From NCBI RefSeq assembly GCF_016429015.1, contig NZ_JAELTU010000045.1, positions 1 to 45,664 on the forward strand: a DNA stretch of 45,664 nt, read 5' to 3'. Below the pieces are notes generated by a model. It was not told the origin of the DNA. It worked only from the letters and a program-made list of their open reading frames with translations, and did no database searches. This document shows, one piece after another, positions 8,801-18,826 of this stretch. A program made the translations under genes and the position numbers. The first letter of the stretch is position 1. Every line of letters begins with the position of its first letter. This stretch comes from Rhizobium sp. ASV20. Lineage in GTDB: Bacteria; Pseudomonadota; Alphaproteobacteria; Rhizobiales; Rhizobiaceae.

Positions 8801-9043
8801 ACCGACCAGAATTCCTGTCTTGGTAGCTGCCCGTTTGAGCCGCTTGTTGACGAGACACCGGCAATAGTTCGCCTGCTTCTCGTTGATGATGGGGCCACGG
8901 TGGACCATGTTCGTGTCTGGGTCGCCAAAATGGAGGTTTTCCGCTCTGGCCGTGAGCCTCGCCGGCCTCGACGCCCCAGGGACGACCGTGAGTGTTCCAT
9001 TGGGGAGACCTGCCAGTTCGAACAGCCGGGCGATTGCATAGCC
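8801..9043 (-). pseudogene. Remnant of an aldehyde dehydrogenase gene with internal deletion
   Basis: On the minus strand this stretch encodes TDGGYAIARLFELAGLPNGTLTVVPGA, which fits the ALDH segment TGG..IA.IFEEAGLP.GVLNVVPG. It is followed almost at once by RAENLHFGDPDTNMVHRGPIINEKQ, which fits the later ALDH segment LKVGDP.DPDT.IGPLIN.RQ. The roughly 150 residues that should lie between them are absent, including the FTGS NAD-binding loop and the catalytic Glu and Cys. No ALDH homology is evident outside these two pieces. This is a decayed gene and not a functional short ALDH. The boundaries are approximate. Confidence 0.65.
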
Positions 9044-9282
9044 GCCGTCGGTCCCATCCAATGTCAGATGGAGCGTGGATAACCCAAGTTTGGCCCGTCC
9101 AATTGCACTCTTGTCCCTCGCGGAGACGGGAGCGCTATCCTTTCGCACCATATTGAGCACACGGCCTTCGGACAGGCTCCCAGGCTTCGCTTCGCGTGAA
9201 ATTGAAGCCGCATAGCCTCTGCTTGCCGCTGCGCGGGGGTTCACTGCGAACGGCTATGGTCCTCTTGCCTGTTTTTCAGCTC

Positions 9283-9310
9283 TTGACACAGCCCCTCTTC
9301 AATCTATCAT
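9283..9310 (+). promoter_or_regulatory. Probable sigma-70-type promoter of the Dpp/amidohydrolase operon
   Basis: TTGACA (9283-9288), 16 bases, then TATCAT (9305-9310) lie about 50 bases upstream of the solute-binding protein start, with GGGGAGAAGGGA as ribosome-binding site just before the ATG. Confidence 0.6.
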
Positions 9311-9343
9311 TCCACTATTAAATCTTCTATTCCATAATTGAAT
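9310..9343 (+). promoter_or_regulatory. Candidate IclR operator (two AT-rich half-related repeats)
   Basis: ATTCCATAATTGAAT (9329-9343) has ATTC/GAAT ends around seven bases, and a related copy ATTCCACTATTAAAT lies about 20 bases upstream. The 10-mer TATTCCATAA (9328-9337) recurs in inverse orientation between the IclR gene and the SelA-like gene. Placement immediately downstream of the -10 suggests repression by the local IclR protein. Confidence 0.5.
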
Positions 9344-9360
9344 AATAAGGGGAGAAGGGA

Positions 9361-10890
9361 ATGAAACATCTGAAGCTTGCAATGCTCGTTTCCGCGGCTC
9401 TGATCGCATCATCGCCATTTGCTTTCGCGCAACAGAAGGGCGGCGTGATTACAGTTGCGACGGTCGGCGAGCCGCCGACGCTGGATCCGATGGTTTCGAC
9501 GGCCGATCTCGTCGGCATCGTCAGTCAGCATATTTTTGAAACGCTCTACACCTTCGACGCGAACTGGAAGCCGACGCCGCTCCTTGCATCGGCACTGCCC
9601 GAGATCAGCGGTGACGGAAAGATCTATGTGATCAAGCTCCGGCAAGGCGTGAAGTTCCACGACGGCACGGAAATGACGTCCAAGGATGTGGTCGCGTCGC
9701 TCGAGCGCTGGACCAAGGTGGCCTCGCGTGGCAAGCAGACCGCAACCATGATTGAGAAGATCGAGGCGGTCGACCCGCTGACGGTCAAGATCACGCTGTC
9801 CGCGCCCTATGCGCCGCTGGTCTCGCTGCTGGCATTCAACAATTCGGCAGCTATCATCCTGCCCGCTGCCAAGCAGGCGGAGCCGCTGACTGAATTCATC
9901 GGCACCGGGCCTTATAAGCTGAACGAGCGCAAGCCGGACCAATATATCCAGCTTGAACGCTTTGACGGCTATCAGTCTCCTTCGGGCGACAGCAACGGCT
10001 ACGGCGGCGCGCGCCACCAATATCTGGACGAGATCCGTTTCGTGCCGGTGCCAGACGCCAATACCCGGATCGAGGCGGCCATCTCGGGCCAATATGACTA
10101 TGTGGATTCCATCCCGGTCGAATCCTATGATCGTATCAAGGCATCGACCGCATCCGAGCCAGTCATGCTGAAGCCGTTTGGAATGGCGCTCTTTGTTCTC
10201 AATTCCGGCGAGGGCATCACCAAGAACAAGGCACTTCGCCAGGCAGTGCAGGCTGCGCTCGGCGATGAGGATATGATGACCGCGGCCTTCGGGTCCAAGG
10301 ACTTCTATTCGGCGGATGGTGCGCTCTATCCGAAGGAATTCGCCTGGCACACACAAGATGGCGTCGAAGGACATTATAACGTCGGCGATCCCACTAAAGC
10401 GGGCGAACTGCTGAAACAGGCGGGTTACAAGGGCGAGCCCCTGCGTATCCTCACCAGCCGCCAATACGAGTTTCACTACAAGATGGCGCAGGTCGCCGCC
10501 GAATATCTGAAAGCGGCCGGTTTCACCGTCGATCTGCAGGTGGTCGACTGGGCCACGTTGACCCAGCGCCGCGGCGATCCCAAGCTTTGGGACATTTACA
10601 TCACCCACTCGCCATTCCTGCCGGAGCCATCGCTGATCGGCATGCTCTCGACCAGCGCGCCGGGCCATTGGGACACGCCCGATCGGGCAAAGGTGGTGAA
10701 TGCCTTCAATGCAGAATCCGATCCGCAGAAGCGCGTGGCGCTCTGGGCCGATGTGCAGAAGGTGATCATGGATGAGGTGCCTTTCATCAAGATCGGCGAT
10801 TTCAACGCCGTTTCTGCCAAGTCCAAGAAGCTGGAAGGGGTAACGCCGGCGCCGTGGCCCTATTTCTGGAATGCATCGGTACAGAAATAG
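9361..10890 (+). CDS. ABC transporter family-5 solute-binding protein
   Basis: The gene encodes 509 residues. The signal peptide MKHLKLAMLVSAALIASSPFAFA precedes QQKGGVITVATVGEPPTLDPMVSTADLVG, the start typical of SBP_bac_5 (DppA/OppA) periplasmic receptors. The motif LRQGVKFHDGTEMTSKDVVASLERW is the family's signature region. It is the first gene of an operon containing two Dpp-type permeases, a cog3964 amidohydrolase and a RidA protein. The matching ATPase lies further on, beyond the divergent IclR gene. Family members carry peptides but also glycosides, opines and modified amino acids. The downstream deacylase suggests an acylated amino-acid-like ligand (inference). Confidence 0.93.
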   Translation: MKHLKLAMLVSAALIASSPFAFAQQKGGVITVATVGEPPTLDPMVSTADLVGIVSQHIFETLYTFDANWKPTPLLASALPEISGDGKIYVIKLRQGVKFHDGTEMTSKDVVASLERWTKVASRGKQTATMIEKIEAVDPLTVKITLSAPYAPLVSLLAFNNSAAIILPAAKQAEPLTEFIGTGPYKLNERKPDQYIQLERFDGYQSPSGDSNGYGGARHQYLDEIRFVPVPDANTRIEAAISGQYDYVDSIPVESYDRIKASTASEPVMLKPFGMALFVLNSGEGITKNKALRQAVQAALGDEDMMTAAFGSKDFYSADGALYPKEFAWHTQDGVEGHYNVGDPTKAGELLKQAGYKGEPLRILTSRQYEFHYKMAQVAAEYLKAAGFTVDLQVVDWATLTQRRGDPKLWDIYITHSPFLPEPSLIGMLSTSAPGHWDTPDRAKVVNAFNAESDPQKRVALWADVQKVIMDEVPFIKIGDFNAVSAKSKKLEGVTPAPWPYFWNASVQK

Positions 10891-10964
10891 CATGCTCAAT
10901 CCGGCTGGGTCAGCCTGGCCGGAACTTACCTTGCCCTGTCGAGCCGCGGGAACTGTCGTAGGCC

Positions 10965-11906
10965 ATGATACGCTACATAATTCAAAGATTGATCGGCATG
11001 ATCGTCGTGATGTTTCTGGTCGTTACGATCGTTTTCATCATCGTTCGCGTCACTCCGGGCGATCCGGCCGCCGTGATGCTGGGGCCGGATGCCACGCCAG
11101 CCGATATTGCCGCTCTTCGAGCGCAACTGGGGCTCGATCAGCCGCTCGTCCTGCAATATGTCTATTATCTCGGCAATCTGCTGAAGGGTGATCTCGGTCA
11201 GTCGATTTTCCTCAATCAGCCCGTTTTAAGCGCGCTCGGCGATCGGGCGGAGCCGACATTCTTCCTGACGCTGTTTTCGATCGTCATCGCTTGTGTCATC
11301 GCCTTGCCGGTTGGTATCTACGCTGCTTACAGGCGCGGTTCCTTGATCGATCAGGCCGCAACGACGCTTGCAATGTTTGCCGCGAGTATTCCAAGCTTCT
11401 GGCTCGGCCTCTTGTTGATCCAGTTTTTTGCGGTCCGCCATGGTTGGTTTCCGGTATCGGGCTATGGTGGGCCCGATGCGAGTTTTCTCGAGCGCATGTG
11501 GCATCTGAGCCTGCCGGCCATTGCCCTCGGCCTGGTTTCCTCGGCGCTGATTTTGCGCTTCACCCGTGCATCGATGCTGGATGTTCTTGGGGACGATTAC
11601 GTGCGGACGGCGCGCGCCAAGGGGCTCGACGAGCGGCGCGTCGTCCTCAAACACGCATTGAAGAACGCCTTGATCCCGATCCTTACGGTCATCGGGCTTA
11701 CCATGGCAGTCCTGATTTCGGGTGCCGTGGTGACGGAGACGGTGTTCGGTCTGCCGGGCGTCGGCAACCTGGTGGTGTCGGCGGTGTTGCGGCGCGATTA
11801 TCCTGTCATTCAAGGGGCGCTTCTCGTTATCGCAGCGCTCTATGTGTTGATCAATTTCGCCATCGACATGCTCTACTTGCTGGTCGATCCGAGGGTGCGC
11901 TACTGA
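10965..11906 (+). CDS. Dpp-type ABC permease, DppB-like subunit
   Basis: The gene encodes 313 residues: MIRYIIQRLIGMIVVMFLVVTIVFIIVRVTPGDPAAVMLGPDAT is the classic N-terminus of DppB/OppB permeases (first membrane helix, then the periplasmic loop). About six membrane segments are visible. The ATPase-coupling EAA loop reads YVRTARAKGLDERRVVLKHALKNALIPILT. It forms the inner-membrane channel with the next gene's product. Its TGA overlaps the following ATG by one base (TGATG), a sign of translational coupling. Confidence 0.93.
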   Translation: MIRYIIQRLIGMIVVMFLVVTIVFIIVRVTPGDPAAVMLGPDATPADIAALRAQLGLDQPLVLQYVYYLGNLLKGDLGQSIFLNQPVLSALGDRAEPTFFLTLFSIVIACVIALPVGIYAAYRRGSLIDQAATTLAMFAASIPSFWLGLLLIQFFAVRHGWFPVSGYGGPDASFLERMWHLSLPAIALGLVSSALILRFTRASMLDVLGDDYVRTARAKGLDERRVVLKHALKNALIPILTVIGLTMAVLISGAVVTETVFGLPGVGNLVVSAVLRRDYPVIQGALLVIAALYVLINFAIDMLYLLVDPRVRY

Positions 11907-12790
11907 TGATTGATACCGCCATCGAATCTTCCGAACCCGTCAAGTCTCAGAGCGAGCGCATCAAATTTCTGCGCCGGCTCTTGAAGCGCAAGACCGTTTC
12001 CATTGGTCTTGCCATCCTCGCGGTTTTCGTGCTGCTTGCCGTTCTGGCGCCGTGGATTGCGCCTTACAATCCTTACAAGCTCTCGATCGTCAATCGTCTC
12101 AAACCGCCATCGGGCCTCTATTGGTTCGGCACGGATGAGTTCGGGCGCGATGTCTTTTCCCGCAGCATCTATGCCGGGCGGTTGTCGCTGCTTGTCGGCG
12201 CAGCCGTGGTGACGCTCACCTCGATCATCGGCGTGACGATGGGCCTGCTTGCCGGCTTCTTTCCCAAGCTCGATGCGCCCGTCGCCCGGCTGATCGACGC
12301 AATGATGGCCTTTCCGGATATTCTGCTCGCAATCGCGCTTGTCGCGGCACTCGGGCCGTCATTGGCGACGGTGATCGTGGCGCTGTCCATCGTCTACGCA
12401 CCGCGTCTTGCCCGGGTGGTGCGTGCATCGACGCTGGTAATCCGCGAATTGCCCTATGTCGAAGCCGCCGTTTCCATGGGCGTCTCGACCCCGCACATTC
12501 TGACGCGGCATGTGCTGCGCAATCTCGTGTCACCGATTATCGTGCAGGCAACGTTCCTGTTTGCGAGCGCGATGTTGGCGGAGGCGGGCCTCTCCTTCCT
12601 GGGCCTCGGCGTCAGCCCGGACATCCCCACTTGGGGCACGATGATCGCTGCCGGTCGGCAATATGTCGGACAGGCCGACTGGATGACGCTGTTTCCGGGT
12701 GCCGCCATCGTGCTCTCCGTTCTGTCACTGCAAATGGTGGGCGATGGTTTCCGCGACCTTCTCGATCCTCGCCTGAAAAAGGATATATGA
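11906..12790 (+). CDS. Dpp-type ABC permease, DppC-like subunit
   Basis: The gene encodes 294 residues from the ATG at 11906, which overlaps the dppB-like stop. The frame is open further upstream, but that part only reads the previous gene out of frame. The N-terminal OppC_N-like region (FLRRLLKRKTVSIGLAILAVFVLLAVLAPWIAPYNP) is followed by WFGTDEFGRDVFSRSIYAGRLSL, the typical DppC signature. The EAA loop is YVEAAVSMGVSTPHILTRHVLRNLVSPIIV, and the C-terminus ends LQMVGDGFRDLLDPRLKK, all as expected. It pairs with the preceding permease. Confidence 0.93.
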   Translation: MIDTAIESSEPVKSQSERIKFLRRLLKRKTVSIGLAILAVFVLLAVLAPWIAPYNPYKLSIVNRLKPPSGLYWFGTDEFGRDVFSRSIYAGRLSLLVGAAVVTLTSIIGVTMGLLAGFFPKLDAPVARLIDAMMAFPDILLAIALVAALGPSLATVIVALSIVYAPRLARVVRASTLVIRELPYVEAAVSMGVSTPHILTRHVLRNLVSPIIVQATFLFASAMLAEAGLSFLGLGVSPDIPTWGTMIAAGRQYVGQADWMTLFPGAAIVLSVLSLQMVGDGFRDLLDPRLKKDI

Positions 12791-12794
12791 TCTC

Positions 12795-14006
12795 ATGCCG
12801 GCGCGTGCCTCCCACAATGCTTCGCTGCTCATCGTCAATGTCAAACCCGTAGCCGTCGGCACGGATGGTCCCGTCGGGCCGGTCGACATTCTTGTCGGCT
12901 CGGACGGTAGGATCGCCACGGTCGGCAAGGACCTGTCGCGAGAGGGCGTCGCACAGGTGGTCGATGGCAAGGGCGCGTGGATTTCGCCAGGCTGGGCCGA
13001 TCTTCATGCGCATGTCTGGCATGGCGGAACCGATATTTCCGTGCGCCCCAACCTGTGCGGCGTGCAGCGCGGCGTGACGACCATCGTCGATGCCGGCTCG
13101 GCGGGAGAAGCCAATTTTCACGGCTTCCGCGAATATATCATCGAGCAATCGCGTGAACGTATCAAGGCCTTCCTCAATCTCGGTTCCATCGGCCTCGTTG
13201 CCTGCAACCGTGTCAGCGAGCTGAGCGACATTCGGTCCATCGATCTCGATCGCATCGTTGCCTGCTATGAAGCCAATCGCGAGCATATTGTCGGCATCAA
13301 GGTGCGGGCAAGCCATGTCATCACCGGCTCATGGGGCGTCACGCCGGTCAAGGTTGGCAAGAAAATCGCCAAGATCCTGAAGATCCCGATGATGGTGCAT
13401 GTCGGCGAGCCGCCCGCGCTCTATGACGAAGTGCTGGAAATTCTCGGCCCCGGCGATATCGTCACCCACTGCTTCAACGGCAAGGTCGGCAGCAGCATCA
13501 TCGAGGACGAGGATCTTTTCCAACTGGCCGAACGCTGCGCGAAAGACGGCATTCGTCTCGATATCGGCCATGGCGGGGCATCCTTCTCGTTCAAGGTTGC
13601 GGAAATCGCCATTCAGCGCGGCTTGTTGCCATTCTCCATTTCGACCGATGTGCATCTGCGCAGCATGAATCAGTCCGTCTGGGATCTTGGAACGACCATG
13701 TCAAAGCTCCTGAGCGTCGGCATGCCGTTTGAAAAGGTCGTGGAGGCGGTGACGCACGCTCCGGCAGAGGTGATCCGTCTGCCCATGAATGATCTCCTGA
13801 AGCCTGGCGCGCGCAGCGAATTCACCATCTTCGACCTTGTCGATTCCGATCTGACCGTGATGGATTCGCTTGGCCACAAGGCGGTTCTCAGCCGGCTTTT
13901 CGAGCCACGTTACGCCATCATCGGTGGCGAGGTCTTCCCGGCGAACCGCTACCAACCCGATGCGGTCGGCTGTGCCGGTCACACTCATAGCCATGATTGC
14001 CGCTGA
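12795..14006 (+). CDS. cog3964 amidohydrolase/deacetylase family metallohydrolase
   Basis: The gene encodes 403 residues of the amidohydrolase superfamily, cog3964 branch. These enzymes are often mislabelled dihydroorotase or D-aminoacylase; studied members deacetylate alpha-acetylated (R)-mandelate. Visible metal ligands: H71 and H73 (DLHAH), the carboxylated Lys K169 (GIKVRASH), H202 (MVHVGEP), H225 (VTHCFNG) and the catalytic Asp D285 (STDVH). DIGHGGASF near 256-264 is a further family motif. The C-terminal tail HTHSHDC is His/Cys-rich and could bind metal. The start is 4 bases after the permease stop. Being co-transcribed with an importer, it probably removes an acyl group from the imported compound before the SelA-like enzyme acts (inference). 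Confidence 0.88.
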   Translation: MPARASHNASLLIVNVKPVAVGTDGPVGPVDILVGSDGRIATVGKDLSREGVAQVVDGKGAWISPGWADLHAHVWHGGTDISVRPNLCGVQRGVTTIVDAGSAGEANFHGFREYIIEQSRERIKAFLNLGSIGLVACNRVSELSDIRSIDLDRIVACYEANREHIVGIKVRASHVITGSWGVTPVKVGKKIAKILKIPMMVHVGEPPALYDEVLEILGPGDIVTHCFNGKVGSSIIEDEDLFQLAERCAKDGIRLDIGHGGASFSFKVAEIAIQRGLLPFSISTDVHLRSMNQSVWDLGTTMSKLLSVGMPFEKVVEAVTHAPAEVIRLPMNDLLKPGARSEFTIFDLVDSDLTVMDSLGHKAVLSRLFEPRYAIIGGEVFPANRYQPDAVGCAGHTHSHDCR

Positions 14007-14063
14007 TCCCAGTGAGAAAGAGGGCGGCAGCCGATCGAGCGCCGCAGAATGACAGGAGTTCCC

Positions 14064-14564
14064 GTGTCGACCCGCATTGCAAATTCAACGACCGGCCAGA
14101 AGATCGATCCTTACAAGCGTCTCGAGGCTCTCGGCATCCAACTTCCCGAAGCGCCATCGCCGATCGCCAACTTCGTGACGCATGTGCAGGAGGGCAATGT
14201 GCTCTATCTGTCCGGCCAGGGACCGCTGGGAACCGACGGTACTCTGCGCAAGGGGAAGGTCGGGACCACTGTGTCGGTCGAAGAGGCCTACGGGCACGCG
14301 CGTTTGACGGGGATCAACCTTCTCGCCGTCATGCATCAGGCCTTAGGTGATCTCAACCGGGTCAAACGCATTGTCAAACTGCTCGGCATGGTCAATGCGG
14401 CGCCGGACTTCGGTGAACATCCGCGCGTCATCAACGGCTGCTCGGATCTTTTCATCGAAGTGTTCGGCCCGACCGGTCAGCATGCGCGTTCGGCCATCGG
14501 GGTCGGCTCGCTTCCCAACAATATTTCCGTCGAGATCGAAGCCGTCATCGCCCTGCATGAGTAG
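14064..14564 (+). CDS. RidA family (YjgF/UK114) enamine/imine deaminase
   Basis: The gene encodes 166 residues from the GTG at 14064, preferred because AGGAG lies 5 bases upstream; an ATG at 14049 with no Shine-Dalgarno sequence would add five residues. The fold markers are GNVLYLSGQGPLGTDGTL in the first half and GQHARSAIGVGSLPNNISVEIEAVIALHE at the end, with the conserved Arg in HARSAIG that contacts the imine carboxylate in RidA proteins. The longer N-terminus (KRLEALGIQLPEAPSPIANFV) places it in the subgroup of about 160-residue family members. RidA enzymes hydrolyse reactive enamines and imines released by PLP dehydratases. That fits the SelA-like PLP enzyme encoded just beyond the IclR gene. 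Confidence 0.88.
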   Translation: MSTRIANSTTGQKIDPYKRLEALGIQLPEAPSPIANFVTHVQEGNVLYLSGQGPLGTDGTLRKGKVGTTVSVEEAYGHARLTGINLLAVMHQALGDLNRVKRIVKLLGMVNAAPDFGEHPRVINGCSDLFIEVFGPTGQHARSAIGVGSLPNNISVEIEAVIALHE

Positions 14565-14633
14565 AGCCGCACCAGGAAACATGCCGGCCGGTTTCCCAGT
14601 CGCACGGACGGCCCGGAAAAGAACCAGGATGGA

Positions 14634-15449
14634 TCAATGACTGCGCCAGCCCATTGCCTTCTCGATCCGCTCGGCGGATTGCCGGACACTTTCGGTATAA
14701 TGCCCGGGTTTCTCCGCGATTTTCTGTTCGGGCAGGACGATCGAGATGGTCGCGACGCAGACGCCCTTTTCGTTGCAGACCGGCGAGGCGATGCAGGCGA
14801 CCGCGTAGTCGGACTCTCCCGCCTGGATGGAAAGCCGTTGAGCGAAGGCGAGTTTGGCTGCATCCGACAGGGTCTGCGGGTCGGTGTCCGCCCGACCTGT
14901 GGGGGAGGCGGTGGCGCAGCGTCTGAACAAGGCCAGGCGCTCATCGTCCGGCAGATGGCCGACCAACAGGCGCCCCGATGCCGTCCAGTTGAGGGGGACG
15001 CGGGTTCCGACCCGCGAGGTGACCTGAAAATGACCAGGACCGTCGGCCATGGCGAGCACCTGCATGTTATCGCCGTCCAGCCCGCAGAGCTGGATCGTCT
15101 CGCCGATTTGTCGGCAAAGATCGTGCATTTCACCGTTGGCGACGCTCAGAAAGTCCAGCGAGCGGGCATAGGCGAGGCCATAGCGGTAAAGCCGGTCGCC
15201 CAGCCAGAGATTGCCGTCGGATCCGCGCGACAGCATGCCCTTCTCGACCATGTCCTCCACGATGACGTAGACGGTGGAGAGCGGTGCGCCGATGGATTTG
15301 GCGATGACATATGCGCCGCTCGGGCGTCCGGTATCATACAGGAAATCGAGCACCTGCAGGACGCGGTCTATGCCGCTGACGCGCGAACGGCGCGCTGCTT
15401 TTCCGGTGGCGGGCGCAGGTTCGGCGATGAGAGCGGGTTTAGGGGGCAT
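14634..15449 (-). CDS. IclR family transcriptional regulator
   Basis: The gene encodes 271 residues. The N-terminal winged helix reads GIDRVLQVLDFLYDTGRPSGAYVIAKSIGAPLSTVYVIVEDMVEKGML. The C-terminal effector domain contains GETIQLCGLDGDNMQVLAMADGP, PLNWTASGRLLVGHL and YAVACIASPVCNEKGVCVATISI, all typical of IclR. It sits inverted between the two halves of the Dpp/amidohydrolase locus and is divergent from the SelA-like gene, so it is the likely local regulator. The shared 10-mer TATTCCATAA in both promoter regions is the candidate binding site. Confidence 0.9.
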   Translation of the reverse strand: MPPKPALIAEPAPATGKAARRSRVSGIDRVLQVLDFLYDTGRPSGAYVIAKSIGAPLSTVYVIVEDMVEKGMLSRGSDGNLWLGDRLYRYGLAYARSLDFLSVANGEMHDLCRQIGETIQLCGLDGDNMQVLAMADGPGHFQVTSRVGTRVPLNWTASGRLLVGHLPDDERLALFRRCATASPTGRADTDPQTLSDAAKLAFAQRLSIQAGESDYAVACIASPVCNEKGVCVATISIVLPEQKIAEKPGHYTESVRQSAERIEKAMGWRSH

Positions 15450-15500
15450 GAAATGGCTCCAGCGAAGCTTCGGTTGCGACGCGGGGTCCCGGCGGCGCGC

Positions 15501-15551
15501 TTGACCGTTTATTACATAAAACCGAAGTAAATGCCAGATTTATGGAATAAT
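15501..15551 (+). promoter_or_regulatory. Divergent IclR / SelA-like control region with candidate operator
   Basis: The region between the two divergent starts contains TTGACC (15501), the near-palindrome TTTATTACATAAA and TTTATGGAATAAT (15539-15551). The reverse complement of the last includes TATTCCATAA, identical to the site upstream of the first half-operon. The -10 element is not clear. Confidence 0.45.
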
Positions 15552-15601
15552 CCGCCACAAAATGAACGCCGAAACATCGGCGCATCGGTCGGGAGATGAA
15601 G

Positions 15602-16801
15602 ATGACCAATGTGAATATCCGCAACATGCTTGGACTGCGTGAAGTCGTCAATGTTTCGGGCACGATGACGGGGCTTGGCGCCTCCATTGCCGTACCCGAA
15701 GTTGCGGAGGCGATGAGCCGCATCCTGCCGCAATTCGTGGAGATCAACGACCTTCAGCGCAAGGCAAGTGCAGTGATTGCCAGATTGACGGGAGCGGAAG
15801 CCGGCTTCGTCACGGCCTCGTGCTCGGCGGGTATCACGCTTGCCATCGCGGGTTGCATGACGGGTGATAACCTGGCTGCAATAGAACGCCTGCCGGATAC
15901 CACATTGCTGAAGAACGAGGTCGTCGTTCAGATGGGACATGTGGTGAGCTACGGCGCGCCGGTCGATCAGGCGATCCGCATTGCCGGAGCCAAGCCCGTG
16001 CTGGTCGGGCAGGCGACCAGCGCCTTTGAACATCATCTGGAGGGCGCGATCAACGAACGTACTGCAGCGGCCGTCTATGTCGTCTCCCATCATGTGGTCA
16101 ATTACGGCCTTCTGGAACTCAGCCGCTTCGCGGAAATCTGCCATGCGCGCAATGTTCCGGTGATCGTCGACGCTGCGTCAGAGTATGATCTGCGCGGCTT
16201 TCTCGAGGCCGGTGCGGATCTGGTGCTATATTCAGGCCACAAGTTTCTTGGCGGCCCGACCAGCGGTATCGTGGCGGGCGCCAAGGAGATGGTGCGCCAT
16301 GCCTTCCTTCAGAACGCCGGCATAGGGCGCGGCATGAAGGTCGGCAAGGAGAGCATCTATGGCGTCATGGCGGCACTGGAGGCATGGGAAAAGCGTGATC
16401 ATGCCGGTATTCGCGCGCGGGAAAAATCCTATCTCGATCTTTGGCGCGAGGCGCTCGGCGCCTATGGCGGAGTGAGTGCCGCGATCGAGGCTGATCCTAC
16501 CCAAAATCCGCTTGATCGCCTGCGCGTGACTGTCGACCCGACAGTCACGCATATCACCGCGTGGGATCTGGTGGACGCCTTGGCGAGGGGCAATCCGCCC
16601 GTCATCGCGCGAGATCACGAGGTCGAGCATAACTACTTCTATCTTGATCCCTGCAATCTCCATCCAGGTCAGGAACAGGTGGTTGCCAAACGCCTTGGCG
16701 AGGAACTCGACAAGGCGCGCGCATCCAATGAGATTATCGCGACATCGCTTAGCGACCGCAACCGGCGCCGGTTCGACAGTCTTCGCCGCTGGCCCGATTG
16801 A
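15602..16801 (+). CDS. SelA-like PLP-dependent enzyme, putative ammonia lyase
   Basis: The gene encodes 399 residues from the ATG at 15602, chosen over the ATG at 15596 because GGGAG (15591-15595) is then at 6-base spacing. It belongs to the fold-type I SelA-like family, which includes bacterial selenocysteine synthase and D-glucosaminate-6-phosphate ammonia lyase (DgaE). Landmarks: [26 protein letters not shown] (phosphate cup), [10 protein letters not shown] with the Asp that pairs with the pyridine nitrogen, and [11 protein letters not shown] with the Schiff-base Lys. No selenium genes are nearby, so a catabolic elimination is more likely than tRNA modification. cog3964 amidohydrolases are known to neighbour such genes. 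RidA next door supports an enamine or imine product (inference). Confidence 0.87.
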   Translation: MTNVNIRNMLGLREVVNVSGTMTGLGASIAVPEVAEAMSRILPQFVEINDLQRKASAVIARLTGAEAGFVTASCSAGITLAIAGCMTGDNLAAIERLPDTTLLKNEVVVQMGHVVSYGAPVDQAIRIAGAKPVLVGQATSAFEHHLEGAINERTAAAVYVVSHHVVNYGLLELSRFAEICHARNVPVIVDAASEYDLRGFLEAGADLVLYSGHKFLGGPTSGIVAGAKEMVRHAFLQNAGIGRGMKVGKESIYGVMAALEAWEKRDHAGIRAREKSYLDLWREALGAYGGVSAAIEADPTQNPLDRLRVTVDPTVTHITAWDLVDALARGNPPVIARDHEVEHNYFYLDPCNLHPGQEQVVAKRLGEELDKARASNEIIATSLSDRNRRRFDSLRRWPD

Positions 16802-16880
16802 GTGATGCCTTCCTCAAGATTGAACTGGCCCCGGGGCAAAGACCTGCTGAACATCGTGGAATGAGACAGGAAGAAAGATC

Positions 16881-18701
<1,821 letters not shown>

Positions 18702-18707
18702 TGATGA

Positions 18708-18729
18708 GTTCACCGATGGTGAGCTTTTT
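18708..18729 (+). terminator. Rho-independent terminator of the ATPase gene
   Basis: GTTCACC, GAT loop, GGTGAGC (one G-T pair), then TTTTTC directly after the stem, 6 bases past the stop codon. Confidence 0.7.
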
Positions 18730-18743
18730 CTCCTCGCGTGATC

Positions 18744-18774
18744 ATGAGGCCGGATACCGAGCATCCGGCCTCAT
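18744..18774. repeat. Perfect 12-bp inverted repeat between convergent genes
   Basis: ATGAGGCCGGAT (18744-18755), loop ACCGAGC, ATCCGGCCTCAT (18763-18774). The arms match exactly. It lies 15 bases beyond the T-tailed terminator and about 50 bases from the end of the convergent metallo-beta-lactamase-fold gene. It is probably a bidirectional terminator or RNA-stabilising hairpin. Confidence 0.65.
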
Positions 18775-18826
18775 CGCGGCATCATAACGACTTGGCGCGA
18801 TGGTTGCTAAGCCGATACCAGATCAA

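Noticed and set aside
8315..9082. Open frame of 255 codons on the plus strand
   Set aside because: It is very Arg-rich, overlaps the small basic gene in another frame and runs antisense to the ALDH remnant, as expected for a GC-rich shadow frame.
9409..10899. Long minus-strand open frame (496 codons) opposite the solute-binding protein gene
   Set aside because: It is a mirror of the codon structure of the real gene and has no family resemblance.
11291..11905. Upstream extension of the DppC-like frame
   Set aside because: It overlaps the DppB-like gene in another frame; the ATG at 11906 gives the normal DppC start.
15602..16801. Selenocysteine synthase (true SelA)
   Set aside because: There is no SelB, selenophosphate synthetase or tRNA-Sec gene nearby, and the context is catabolic. 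A SelA-like ammonia lyase is the better reading.
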